This document shows positions 16,916-26,010 of a DNA stretch of 64,000 nucleotides, piece by piece (the stretch's first letter is position 1; each line of letters begins with the position of its first letter). The translations under genes and the position numbers were made by a program. The stretch is from Pseudoselenomonas ruminantium. GTDB taxonomy: Bacteria > Bacillota > Negativicutes > Selenomonadales > Selenomonadaceae. The notes under the pieces are model-generated. The model saw only the letters and a program-made list of their open reading frames with translations, was not told the origin of the DNA and did no database searches. The stretch spans positions 1 to 64,000 of the forward strand of contig NZ_FNJQ01000014.1 in NCBI RefSeq assembly GCF_900104055.1, written 5' to 3'.

Positions 16916-18145
16916 ATGGCACTTATTGTAAAGAAGTTCGGTGGCAGCTCGGTAGCGACCACGGAAAAAATCATGAATATTGCCAAGCGCGTCTTAGGCG
17001 AGAAAAAGCCGGGTGACAAAATCGTGCTGGTGGTTTCCGCGATGGGCGATACCACAGATGATCTGATTGGACTGGCAGAAGGGATTACGAAAAATCCCTA
17101 TCAATATACAAGAGAAATGGATATGCTGCTGACCACGGGTGAGCAGCAGTCTGCTTCGCTGATGGCCATGGCTTTCAAGACGCTCGGCCAGGATGCCGTA
17201 TCCCTTACGGGACCGATGGCTGGCGTCAAGACCAACGATGTTTATACGAAGGGCCGTATCAAGGACATCCAGCCGGAACGCGTGCATAAGGAACTCGATG
17301 CCGGCAAGGTGGTAGTCATCACGGGGTTCCAGGGAGCCAACTCCCTGGGCGATTATGTAACGCTGGGTCGCGGTGGTTCCGATACTTCTGCTGTGGCCAT
17401 CGCCGGTGCCCTGAAGGCAGATTCCTGCGAGATCTTCACGGACGTGGATGGCGTGTATTCGGCTGATCCGCGCATTGTCAAGGGTGCTCGCAAGATGCGT
17501 GAGATCACCTACCATGAAATGCTGGAAATGGCCCGCTTAGGTGCTGGTGTCATGCAGCCACGTTCCGTGGAAATGGGTGAGTACTTCGGCATCCCCATTC
17601 ATGTACGTTCTACTTTTACGACTGATACTGGTACCTTTATTAGGGAGGATTATACGATGGAAGATAAAGATTTTGTGATCCGGGGCGTAGCCCATGATGA
17701 AAAAGTAGCCAAGATTGCTGTCCTGGGCATCCCCAATACGCCGGGCATTGCGCATGAGATCTTCTCTGCACTGGCTGATGCCAATATCGATGTGGATATG
17801 ATCGTGCAGAGCATCCGCAATATCGAGAAGAACGTCACGGATATGGTCTTCACCGTAGCTGCCGGTGACCTGCCGCAGGCCAAGAAGGTCGTGGACGGCG
17901 TAGCCGACAAACTCAGCGCTGTGGCTGTCCTGATCGAAGAAGACGTGGCCAAGGTTTCCATCGTCGGTGCCGGCATGCTGGGCAACCCCGGTACTGCTGC
18001 CCGCATGTTCGGTGCACTGTCCCAGAAGGGCATCAACATTGACATCATCAGCACGTCGGAGATCAGCATTTCCTGCCTTGTGAAGGGTTCTGTGCTGAAA
18101 GATGCCGTCAACGCGATTCACGACGAATTCTTCCCGAAACAGTAA
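16916..18145 (+). CDS. lysC: Aspartate kinase
   Basis: LysC phosphorylates aspartate at the head of the lysine/threonine/methionine pathway. The 409-residue protein starts with the kinase motif KKFGGSSV (residues 4-11). GGSDTSAVAIAGAL and the TDVDGVYSADPR motif follow in the kinase domain. Two ACT regulatory domains fill the C-terminal ~150 residues (VAVLGIPNTPGIA and VSIVGAGMLGNPG mark their starts), so lysine or threonine feedback is likely. GGGGGAGAGTT precedes ATG. asd and dapB of the same pathway lie at 2352-4219. Confidence 0.97.
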   Translation: MALIVKKFGGSSVATTEKIMNIAKRVLGEKKPGDKIVLVVSAMGDTTDDLIGLAEGITKNPYQYTREMDMLLTTGEQQSASLMAMAFKTLGQDAVSLTGPMAGVKTNDVYTKGRIKDIQPERVHKELDAGKVVVITGFQGANSLGDYVTLGRGGSDTSAVAIAGALKADSCEIFTDVDGVYSADPRIVKGARKMREITYHEMLEMARLGAGVMQPRSVEMGEYFGIPIHVRSTFTTDTGTFIREDYTMEDKDFVIRGVAHDEKVAKIAVLGIPNTPGIAHEIFSALADANIDVDMIVQSIRNIEKNVTDMVFTVAAGDLPQAKKVVDGVADKLSAVAVLIEEDVAKVSIVGAGMLGNPGTAARMFGALSQKGINIDIISTSEISISCLVKGSVLKDAVNAIHDEFFPKQ

Positions 18146-18150
18146 GCTTT

Positions 18151-18180
18151 AGCCTTCCCCTGGAGGGGAAGGCTTTTTTC
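18151..18180 (+). terminator. Rho-independent terminator after lysC
   Basis: AGCCTTCCCC pairs with GGGGAAGGCT and is followed by TTTTTT, 6 nt past the lysC stop. Confidence 0.9.
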
Positions 18181-18324
18181 ATGTATTGTAGTCATTTTTA
18201 CAAAAATATTGTATACATACACTTGTTTGGGTAGACAGGACAGAGAGAAACAGTTATTATATTACCTGTGAGTAGATTTTAGATCTTAGTAAATGTTTTA
18301 TGGACTTGAGAGGAGAGCTTGTTT

Positions 18325-19566
18325 ATGACAATGGCAGCCAGCCATGCGGCGGATAAGAAGTTACGGGATGCGATTTTTGGAGCTACGGCGGCTTGTAACA
18401 AGGCAGCAGAAAAACATGGTTTGGACAAAGTTACCAATGCCACCATCGGCATGATGATGAATGATGAGGGCGGTCTGGCCGTTCTGCCTACGGTGGAGAA
18501 AGTTTACCGCGAACTGGAAACGGAAGAGATGTTCCGTTATGCTCCAATTGCTGGCCTGCCGGCATATCTGGCCGAAGTGGAAAAGCTGGTCTTTGCCGAC
18601 AACCGTCCGGAGGGCTTCATCGCTTCCTGTGCTACGGCGGGCGGCACGGGTGCCATCCATCATGCGGTGGCCAACTACGCAGAACGCGGCACGAAGGTGC
18701 TGACTTCTGACTGGTTCTGGGGCACCTATAACGTCATCTGCAACGAATGTGACTGCAAGCTCGTGAACTACAAGCTCTTTGATGCGAATAATAATTTCAA
18801 TATCTCCGCTTATGCTGACAAGGTAGCGGAAATCTTCCAGGAGCAGGACAGCCTGCTGGTCATCATCAACACGCCGGCACACAATCCCACGGGCTTCAGC
18901 CTGACCGAGGAGGATTGGGATCAGGTGCTGGCGCTGGCCAAGAAATACGCTGCGCAGGGCAAGAAGATGAGCATCCTTGTGGATATCGCTTATATTGACT
19001 TTGCCGGTGAGAAGAATGAAGTCCGCCGCTTTATGCGCAAGTTCAGCAATCTGCCGGAAAATGTCTTCATCATGTTCGCTTTCTCCATGTCCAAGGGTTA
19101 TACGGCTTATGGCCAGCGTACCGGTGCTCTGGTAGGTGTATCTTCCAGCGAGGCGGTCATCACGGAATTCCAGGACATCAACAAGTACACGAGCCGTGCT
19201 ACCTGGTCCAATATCAACCGCGCAGCGATGACCACGCTGGTGAAGATCCAGCAGGATGAAAGCCTGCGTGCGCAGTATGAGAATGAGCGCGACAGCTTCT
19301 ATCAGACCATCCAGAAGCGTGCCGAAGTCTTCATGAAAGAAGCCAAGGAATGCGGCCTCAACGCCCTGCCTTACAACGGTGGTTTCTTCCTGTCGGTGCC
19401 GGCTGCCGATCCGCAGGCCGTCTGCAACAAGCTCCATGATGACCTGATCTTCGCGGTGCCCCTGAAGATGGGCGTGCGCGTAGCTGCCTGCTGCGTGCCG
19501 GAAGAGAAGATGCATGGCGTAGCAGCGAAGGTGCTCAAGGCATTGAAGGCTGTGGAGAATTGGTAA
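18325..19566 (+). CDS. PLP-dependent aminotransferase (aromatic/aspartate type, class I)
   Basis: Fold type I aminotransferase of 413 residues. The PLP lysine is in FSMSKGYTAYGQRTG near residue 258. The upstream NTPAHNPTGFSLTEEDW loop and the LVDIAYIDFAG segment are typical of aspartate and aromatic aminotransferases. ATG 18325 lies 7 nt after AGGAGAG; a TTG at 18319 would add two residues. It stands alone after lysC. Substrate could be aspartate, tyrosine or phenylalanine; an aromatic role would suit the arylpyruvate operon at 28727-34460, but that link is inference. Confidence 0.85.
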   Translation: MTMAASHAADKKLRDAIFGATAACNKAAEKHGLDKVTNATIGMMMNDEGGLAVLPTVEKVYRELETEEMFRYAPIAGLPAYLAEVEKLVFADNRPEGFIASCATAGGTGAIHHAVANYAERGTKVLTSDWFWGTYNVICNECDCKLVNYKLFDANNNFNISAYADKVAEIFQEQDSLLVIINTPAHNPTGFSLTEEDWDQVLALAKKYAAQGKKMSILVDIAYIDFAGEKNEVRRFMRKFSNLPENVFIMFAFSMSKGYTAYGQRTGALVGVSSSEAVITEFQDINKYTSRATWSNINRAAMTTLVKIQQDESLRAQYENERDSFYQTIQKRAEVFMKEAKECGLNALPYNGGFFLSVPAADPQAVCNKLHDDLIFAVPLKMGVRVAACCVPEEKMHGVAAKVLKALKAVENW

Positions 19567-19637
19567 ATGGCCAATTGACCGGTCAATTTGGCTGATCAGC
19601 TGTATGAATTTTTCCGAACGAAAATATTTTTTTACGA

Positions 19638-19680
19638 AGGTCAACTCCTCTATATAATAGTAGGAGTTGACCTGTTTTTA
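19638..19680 (+). terminator. Terminator after the aminotransferase gene
   Basis: AGGTCAACTCCT pairs with AGGAGTTGACCT around a TATATAATAG-containing loop, followed by GTTTTTA. A weaker dyad near 19570-19592 sits right after the stop codon. Confidence 0.8.
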
Positions 19681-19776
19681 CGTATATGTGAAAATTTGCG
19701 GTTGAACCACAGGGCAAATGATGTTATAGTTAACTTGTGTGTATGTGATATTTCTTTCGGGAGGACGCAGAACAGT

Positions 19777-20403
19777 ATGTTTAAATTCAAAAAGAAGGAC
19801 AGCGAGTTCTTTGATTTGTTCGTGGAAAGCGCCAATTATTTCTATAAAGGTGCGCTGATGATGGACGAAGTTATGCTCGACTACAGCAAAGCCACGGATA
19901 AGGTCAAGGAAATCATGGACCTTGAGCATGAAGCGGATCGTATCAACGATGCCATTATTGACAAGCTTAATCTCACCTTTATCACCCCCATTGACCGCGA
20001 AGACATCTATGCACTGGCCAACGGCCTTGATGATGGCGTGGATTACCTGCAGGGCACGCTCCAGCGCATCGTGATGTACCGCACAGGCAAGGCTATGACC
20101 GGTGCTGTTTCCCTGACAAAACTCTTGATTGAAGCGACGGAGGAAATCATCCGTGCGTTCTCCCTGTTGAAGGACATTCGGAAAAATCAGGCCCAGATTC
20201 TCGATGCCACCCATAAGATTGCCCAGCTCGAAAGCGAAGGCGACCGGGTGTATCGTCATGAAGTGGCCTATCTCTTTGACAAGGAAAAAGATCCCATTGA
20301 ACTGATCAAATGGAAGGATATATTGGAAAAACTTGAAGACACACTGGATCATTGCGAGAAATTGTCAGACATGATTCGGGGAGTGGTAATGAAGTATGCA
20401 TGA
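19777..20403 (+). CDS. DUF47/PhoU-like phosphate transport accessory protein
   Basis: The 208-residue helical protein begins MFKFKKKDSEFFDLFVESA and carries the DUF47 features LEHEADRINDAII and ESEGDRVYRHEV, two E-x2-D metal-binding-like repeats related to PhoU. Such proteins pair with PiT phosphate transporters and probably regulate them. ATG 19777 has GGGAGG 12 nt upstream; the longer upstream frame crosses the terminator and is not used. The last 8 nt overlap the transporter gene, implying translational coupling. Confidence 0.93.
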   Translation: MFKFKKKDSEFFDLFVESANYFYKGALMMDEVMLDYSKATDKVKEIMDLEHEADRINDAIIDKLNLTFITPIDREDIYALANGLDDGVDYLQGTLQRIVMYRTGKAMTGAVSLTKLLIEATEEIIRAFSLLKDIRKNQAQILDATHKIAQLESEGDRVYRHEVAYLFDKEKDPIELIKWKDILEKLEDTLDHCEKLSDMIRGVVMKYA

Positions 20404-21391
20404 GTTACAGCTTTTAATCTTTACCGTCATCATACTGGCATTGCTCTTTGACTTCATCAATGGCTTCCATGACACCGCCAATGCCATTGCCACGGCGGTG
20501 TCCACAAGGGCAATCCATCCGAGTCATGCCATCATGATGGCAGCAGGCCTGAACTTTATCGGTGCTATGTACAGTACCGGCGTGGCCAAGACGATTGGTG
20601 CGGATATCGTCAGTTCCGCGCAGATGGTAGATGAACATGTATTGATTGCGGCACTGGCCGGCTCCATCATCTGGAATGTTCTGACCTGGTGGTTTGCCGT
20701 ACCGTCCAGTTCGTCCCATGCATTGGTGGGCGGCATCATCGGTGCCGTGATGGTATCGGTAGGTGAGCAGGGACTGAATTTCTGGGGCATTGGCAAGATT
20801 GTCCTGTCCCTGATTGGTTCGCCAATCATTGCCATCTGCACCGGCTGCATCGTGATGCTCCTGCTCTTCCGGATTTTTGGCGGGTTCAGCCCTTCGGCCA
20901 TCAATCATAAGTTCAAGAAGATGCAGATCCTCTCGGCAGCAATGATGGCTTTCTCCCACGGTTCCAACGATGCGCAGAAATCCATGGGTATCATCACGCT
21001 GGCTCTGTTGGCTGGCGGCTATATCGGCGAATTCGAAGTGCCGACTTATGTAAAGGTGCTCTGTGCTACGGCCATGGCTCTGGGCACGGCGATGGGCGGA
21101 CGGCGGATCATCCGCACCATCGGCGGCAAGATCTTCAAATTGGAACCCATTTCCGGCTTCGCAGCGGACCTCAATTCCTCAACGGTCATCTTCGGCGCAA
21201 CGCTTTTGCATCTGCCGGTAAGTACCACTCATGTGGTGTCCGGTTCCATCATGGGCGTGGGCACAGCTAAGCGCGTCAATGCTGTAAGATGGGGGGTAGC
21301 CCAGCAGATGGTGATGGCCTGGGTGCTCACGATTCCGTGTACGGCTTTGATGGGCGCGTTGTTCTACAAGATTGTCTGCATGTTTATGTAA
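20396..21391 (+). CDS. pit: PiT-family inorganic phosphate transporter
   Basis: A 331-residue membrane protein with about ten hydrophobic segments. The two PiT signature halves are visible: FDFINGFHDTANAIATAVSTRA near the N-terminus and MAFSHGSNDAQKSMGIITLAL in the middle, followed by VSTTHVVSGSIMGVG. Such transporters import metal-phosphate with protons or sodium. Its start lies inside the last codons of the DUF47 gene, so the two make an operon. Confidence 0.95.
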   Translation: MHELQLLIFTVIILALLFDFINGFHDTANAIATAVSTRAIHPSHAIMMAAGLNFIGAMYSTGVAKTIGADIVSSAQMVDEHVLIAALAGSIIWNVLTWWFAVPSSSSHALVGGIIGAVMVSVGEQGLNFWGIGKIVLSLIGSPIIAICTGCIVMLLLFRIFGGFSPSAINHKFKKMQILSAAMMAFSHGSNDAQKSMGIITLALLAGGYIGEFEVPTYVKVLCATAMALGTAMGGRRIIRTIGGKIFKLEPISGFAADLNSSTVIFGATLLHLPVSTTHVVSGSIMGVGTAKRVNAVRWGVAQQMVMAWVLTIPCTALMGALFYKIVCMFM

Positions 21392-21514
21392 TTTTCTAAC
21401 AATTTTATAGCCAAAATAAGGCTTAGATGTTACAATAGTAGTAATATCTAAGTCTTTTTATTGCTTTCCTCTTGGGGCGGAGGCTGTGGGAAGATCAGGG
21501 ATGAGGTGATGATT

Positions 21515-23131
21515 ATGGCAATGGTCGAACTAAGGGAACTGGCAGAAGCGGCGCAGCAGGATTACGCGTCGGAAATCGTGGCAGGTCTGGTCAATAATGA
21601 GATCCGGGATTTGCAGAGTGAGATTGACACGTCAGGCAAGATTGACTTTATCGAGCTCAATACAGCGCGGGGCTGGAAGATTTACCGGCGCACGGTCTTG
21701 TTTGTGTTGTTCACGGCGGTGCATGAGATGTTTTCTTCCGTGGAAGTCGTGGCCCAGTTCAGTGCCAACAAGGGGCTTTTCTGTGAACTGCGGAACTTTC
21801 ATGACCTGACGGAACACGGCGTGGGGCTGATTGAGCAACGGATGCGGGAAATCATTGCCGAAGACCGTCCCATCATCAAGATGAAGATGGAAAAGGCGCA
21901 GGCTGTGCGGATTTTCAAGAATAATCGGCAGATTGAGAAAGCCAATCTCATTTCCTCTTTGAACATGGAGATGGTAAGCCTCTATCAGTGCGGGGAGTTC
22001 TATGACTATCTCTATGGCGTGATGATCGGCCATACGGGAGGACTGGGGCGTTTTGCCCTTGACTTTGAAGCCGGGGGAATCTTGCTGCGGATTCCGGATG
22101 TGGATACGCAGGGGGAGGTGCGGGCGCGGCTGCCCCAGCCGAAGCTCAGTCAGGTGCTGGCCGAGTCACGGGAATGGGCGGCAGCACTGCGGTGCAATTT
22201 CGTGCCGGATCTCAACCGCATCAACCGCCATGGAGGAATCGGTGAACTGATCCGCGTTTCCGAAGCCTTGCAGGAAAAGCGTATAGCGCATATTGCCGAC
22301 CATATTGCGGCGCACAAGAAGACGATGCGACTGATCCTGATTGCGGGGCCGTCATCCTCAGGGAAGACCTCCTTCGCCCAGCGGCTGCGGGTACAGCTAT
22401 TGGCGGATAAACTCATGCCTGTATCCATTTCGTTGGATGATTATTTTGTGAACCGGGAGGATACGCCCCGGAAGCCTACGGGAGAATACGATTATGAATG
22501 TCTGGAATCCCTGGATGTGGAACTCTTCAACCAGCATATGCTGGCGTTGCTGGCCGGGGAGGAAATCATCCTGCCGCGCTACAATTTCCTCACGGGCTAT
22601 CGGGAATGGGACGATACCCGGCGGCTGGCGGTGAGCCGGGATCAGCCAATCATCGTGGAGGGCATCCACGGCCTTAATGAACGGCTCAGTGAGTATGTGC
22701 CGCATAGCCGCAAGTTCAAGATTTACATCAGCGCCCTGACGCAGCTCAATATCGACGCGCATAACCGCATTGCGACAACCGATGCCCGGCTGATCCGTCG
22801 GCTCGTGCGGGATTATCAGTTCCGCGGTTCGGGAGCACTCAAGACCTTGAAGCAATGGAAGGATGTGCGGGAAGGTGAGGAGAAGAATATTTTCCCCTTC
22901 CAGGAGGAGGCGGATGTGATGTTCAATTCGGCGTTGATTTACGAATTGGGAATCTTGAAGCGCTATGCTTATCCGCTGCTGCAGAATGTTCCCCAGGACA
23001 TTCCCGAACATGCGGAGGCGAAACGCTTGCTGGATATCCTGCAGTATTTCGATGATATCAAAGAGGAAGATGCCGTGCCCAATAATTCCCTGCTCAGGGA
23101 ATTCATCGGCAAGTCTGTTTTCTTCAAGTGA
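21515..23131 (+). CDS. Nucleoside (uridine) kinase with ThrRS-like N-terminal domain
   Basis: A protein of about 538 residues with two parts. Residues 1-250 resemble the non-catalytic region of threonyl-tRNA synthetase seen in the long clostridial uridine kinases. Residues 270-450 are a P-loop kinase with Walker A GPSSSGKTS near 278, DDYFVNREDTP and EGIHGLNERL, features of the phosphoribulokinase/uridine kinase family. I chose ATG 21515, 6 nt after GAGGTG; ATG 21509 and a TTG at 21461 are alternatives. A terminator follows directly. The N-terminal role is unknown. Confidence 0.85.
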   Translation: MAMVELRELAEAAQQDYASEIVAGLVNNEIRDLQSEIDTSGKIDFIELNTARGWKIYRRTVLFVLFTAVHEMFSSVEVVAQFSANKGLFCELRNFHDLTEHGVGLIEQRMREIIAEDRPIIKMKMEKAQAVRIFKNNRQIEKANLISSLNMEMVSLYQCGEFYDYLYGVMIGHTGGLGRFALDFEAGGILLRIPDVDTQGEVRARLPQPKLSQVLAESREWAAALRCNFVPDLNRINRHGGIGELIRVSEALQEKRIAHIADHIAAHKKTMRLILIAGPSSSGKTSFAQRLRVQLLADKLMPVSISLDDYFVNREDTPRKPTGEYDYECLESLDVELFNQHMLALLAGEEIILPRYNFLTGYREWDDTRRLAVSRDQPIIVEGIHGLNERLSEYVPHSRKFKIYISALTQLNIDAHNRIATTDARLIRRLVRDYQFRGSGALKTLKQWKDVREGEEKNIFPFQEEADVMFNSALIYELGILKRYAYPLLQNVPQDIPEHAEAKRLLDILQYFDDIKEEDAVPNNSLLREFIGKSVFFK

Positions 23132-23138
23132 ATGATGG

Positions 23139-23162
23139 AGGGGCTGGAAAAGCCCCTTTTTC
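23139..23162 (+). terminator. Terminator after nucleoside kinase
   Basis: AGGGGCT pairs with AGCCCCT around GGAA, followed by TTTTTC, 8 nt past the stop codon. Confidence 0.9.
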
Positions 23163-23245
23163 ATGGTTCAGCTTTGTATTGGAGGATTTGGACAATCGTA
23201 TGCCGAATGTATCAAAGTGAAGGTTTTGTGAGGAGTGTGAATTTT

Positions 23246-24766
23246 ATGTGGCAAAAGAAATTGACAGCATTGGCATTAGGTATAATGCTGGCCTTGCCGG
23301 TGTCAGCCGGTGCATCTGTGCAGAAGGATGGCGTTCATATCACCATCCTGCACACCAATGATATCCATGCCCGGGTGGAGGAAAATGCAGAGCAGAAAAT
23401 CTTGGGCATGGGCTGGATTGCTGGCGGCATTCGAGCCCAGAAGGCAGCGGATGAAGATACCCTGGCTTTGGATGGTGGGGATACCTTCCATGGCCTGCCC
23501 ATCATCAACCTGAGCAAAGGCGCTAACATGGCCATGCTGCTCAATCTGTCCGGTTATGATGCCATGACGCCGGGAAACCATGATTTCAACTATGGGGAAA
23601 GACGGTTGCTGGAACTGGCTAAGATGCTGAACTTTCCTATCTTGAGTGCCAATACTTATGACAAAACGCAAAAAGATTATCTGTTCCGTCCCTATAAGAG
23701 TTTTACCTTCAATGGCGTGAAGGTTGCCGTGATTGGCCTGACCACCCCGGAGGTAGCGTTCAAGACCAACCCGGCTAATGTGACGGAGGTGTTCTTTGCC
23801 AATCCGATCACAGAAGCCAAGACCATGATGGCCAAGCTGCGGAAATCGCATGATGTAGTGATTGGCCTGATGCATATGGGCGTGGACAAGAGTTCGGAAT
23901 TCACCTCGGAACGCATTGCCAGGGAAGTGCCAGGCTTTGACATCATCATTGACGGGCACAGCCATACTATCCTGAACAAGGGCTTGCGTGTCGGCAGGAC
24001 GCTGATCTGCCAGACCGGTTGCTATGATAATGAACTGGGCAAGGTGGAACTCGTGGTGAAGGGACATAAGGTGCGCAAGGCAGAAGCATCTCTGCTCGAT
24101 AAGCAGGCCGTGGAAAAACTAGCCGGCCAGCCCGATGCCGGCGTGCAGCAGGCTTTGGCTGAGATGAAAGAGTCGACTACGCAGGAACTGAAAAAAGTCG
24201 TGGCTTCCAGCCCCAGAGAACTGACTTCTGCCCGTGAAATCGTGCGTACTCAGGAATCGGAACTGGGGAATCTGACGGCGGATGCCCTGCGTGCGGCAAC
24301 GGGGGCGGATGCAGCCCTGGCCAATGGTGGCAGCCTGCGGGCAGACCTGCCACAGGGCAAGATCACTCGGGGGACGATCTTGTCGATTTTCCCGTTTGGC
24401 AATACCGTACAGAAAGTGGAACTGAAGGGGGAGGTCATAAAGGCAGCCCTGGAACATTCCGTGGAATATGTGCCAGCGGCTTTTGGCGGCTTTATGAATG
24501 TCAGCGGCATGACGTTCGATCTGGATAAAAAAGCTCCGGGCGGCCAGCGCATCAGCAATGTCAAAATCAATGGCCAGCCTCTGGACCTGCAGAAAAAATA
24601 CACCGTGGCGATGAATGATTTCACAGCAGCCGGCGGTGATGGCTACACCATGCTGAAGGGCGCACGGATGCTGGGTGTATATGGTGCCATGGAGGATATC
24701 GTGGTGGAATACATCCGCACGCATGGTGTGCAGGATATCGCCGTGGGCAGGATTCATGTGAAATAA
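23246..24766 (+). CDS. Secreted 5'-nucleotidase / metallophosphatase (UshA-like)
   Basis: The 506-residue protein opens with a Sec signal peptide (KK, then a hydrophobic run to VSAGA, residues 1-22). The calcineurin-like phosphoesterase domain has ILHTNDIHA, LDGGDTFHG, PGNHDFNYGE and DGHSHT metal ligands. A C-terminal 5'-nucleotidase domain (about 340-500) contains GNLTADALRAATGADAALANGGSLR and NDFTAAGGDGY. It likely dephosphorylates nucleotides in the periplasm. ATG 23246 follows GAGGAG by 10 nt; the longer frame to 23132 spans the upstream terminator. A second, Tat-type homologue is at 35290. Confidence 0.92.
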   Translation: MWQKKLTALALGIMLALPVSAGASVQKDGVHITILHTNDIHARVEENAEQKILGMGWIAGGIRAQKAADEDTLALDGGDTFHGLPIINLSKGANMAMLLNLSGYDAMTPGNHDFNYGERRLLELAKMLNFPILSANTYDKTQKDYLFRPYKSFTFNGVKVAVIGLTTPEVAFKTNPANVTEVFFANPITEAKTMMAKLRKSHDVVIGLMHMGVDKSSEFTSERIAREVPGFDIIIDGHSHTILNKGLRVGRTLICQTGCYDNELGKVELVVKGHKVRKAEASLLDKQAVEKLAGQPDAGVQQALAEMKESTTQELKKVVASSPRELTSAREIVRTQESELGNLTADALRAATGADAALANGGSLRADLPQGKITRGTILSIFPFGNTVQKVELKGEVIKAALEHSVEYVPAAFGGFMNVSGMTFDLDKKAPGGQRISNVKINGQPLDLQKKYTVAMNDFTAAGGDGYTMLKGARMLGVYGAMEDIVVEYIRTHGVQDIAVGRIHVK

Positions 24767-24858
24767 GATAAGGTTGTAAAAAATCTATACGTATCTTATT
24801 TTGTGCTGTATAATATAAACATACGGGATGTGATTGTGTTGGGGGAGGCTGATGGCTT

Positions 24859-25941
24859 GTGCTGAAGGTGTATGCAGTGGAGAACTTACGGTCGGGATTG
24901 GTTGTAGGCCGTGATATCATGGATGAAAAGGGAAATGTGCTCATCAGTACAGGAACGGCCTTGACCAAGGAAATGATTTATGGACTGCTGGACCGGCCGA
25001 TATTTTCGGTCTATATCGAGGAAAAGGAGCCGGCAGCGGAAGTTCCCGGTCAGGATCACTTATTGGATGATGAATACCTTGACTGCTATCAGGATGCCTA
25101 TACCAAGCTCGCGAAGATGTTCCAGGAATTGGCGGAAAGAGGGCAGTTTGATGCTGCTGATTTGCAGGCCCTGATGGATGAAAAGAACTTCACGGTCCTG
25201 AGCGATGGAGCTAAGGCCGTGTCCCAGATCCATAATATGGAGCATCAGGAACCGTATCTGGTGCATCATTGCCTGCATGTGGGCATCCTGGCCGGGTTGA
25301 TGGCCAAATGGCTGGGGCTTTCCATGCTGGATCAGTATAATCTGGTCATTGCCGGGCTTTTCCTGGATATCGGCAAATTGCGGATTCCTGCGGAGGTGTT
25401 GGACAAGCAGGGCAGCCTCACGGAAAGTGAATTTGATATGGTCAAGAAACATGCGCAGTTCAGCCATGATATGATCAGCATGACCACCCTCAATGCCAAT
25501 CAGGATATCATGCGGGGCGTATTGCAGCATCATGAGCGCTGTGATGGTTCGGGTTATCCCAATCATCTGACCGCGGAAAATATCTCCAGCTTTGGCAAGA
25601 TCTTAGCGATATTGGATATGTATGATGCTATGGCCAGTGATCGCATCTTTGCCAAACGGCGTTCCCCCTTTGACGTGTTTGCTACGCTCTATGATGATAT
25701 CCTGGATGGCAAATTGGATACGGAATATGGCGTGCTGTTTATCAAGCATCTCTGCCATTCACTCAATGGTAACTGGGTGGGGCTGAGCAACGGGGAAAAG
25801 GCGCGCATCGTATATCTCGATGAAAGCCGCGTCCGTTCCCTGCCTGTGGTGCAGACTTTGAGCGGGGAATTCATCGATTTGGGCAAGAATCGGGATATCA
25901 AAGTGGAATGTATCCTGACCGCCAATGAAGTAAAGGCATAA
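24859..25941 (+). CDS. HD-GYP domain protein (probable cyclic-di-GMP phosphodiesterase)
   Basis: The 360-residue protein has an N-terminal region of about 110 residues resembling DUF3391-like domains, then an HD-GYP domain. The domain shows HHCLHVGILAGLMAKW, the DIGK motif, and HHERCDGSGYP, the GYP signature. Such enzymes hydrolyse cyclic di-GMP. No receiver or membrane segment is seen. GTG 24859 follows GGGGGAGG by 10 nt, and a TATAAT is at 24809-24814. Activity is inferred from intact HD and GYP residues. Confidence 0.9.
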   Translation: MLKVYAVENLRSGLVVGRDIMDEKGNVLISTGTALTKEMIYGLLDRPIFSVYIEEKEPAAEVPGQDHLLDDEYLDCYQDAYTKLAKMFQELAERGQFDAADLQALMDEKNFTVLSDGAKAVSQIHNMEHQEPYLVHHCLHVGILAGLMAKWLGLSMLDQYNLVIAGLFLDIGKLRIPAEVLDKQGSLTESEFDMVKKHAQFSHDMISMTTLNANQDIMRGVLQHHERCDGSGYPNHLTAENISSFGKILAILDMYDAMASDRIFAKRRSPFDVFATLYDDILDGKLDTEYGVLFIKHLCHSLNGNWVGLSNGEKARIVYLDESRVRSLPVVQTLSGEFIDLGKNRDIKVECILTANEVKA

Positions 25942-25959
25942 CGACAGGTAAGATACTTT

Positions 25960-25992
25960 GGGAGCTATGAAAATTTTTCGTAGCTCCTTTGT
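25960..25992 (+). terminator. Terminator after HD-GYP gene
   Basis: GGAGCTATGAA pairs with TTCGTAGCTCC with an AT-rich loop, followed by TTTGTTT. Confidence 0.75.
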
Positions 25993-26010
25993 TTGCGAGG
26001 AGGATGGATC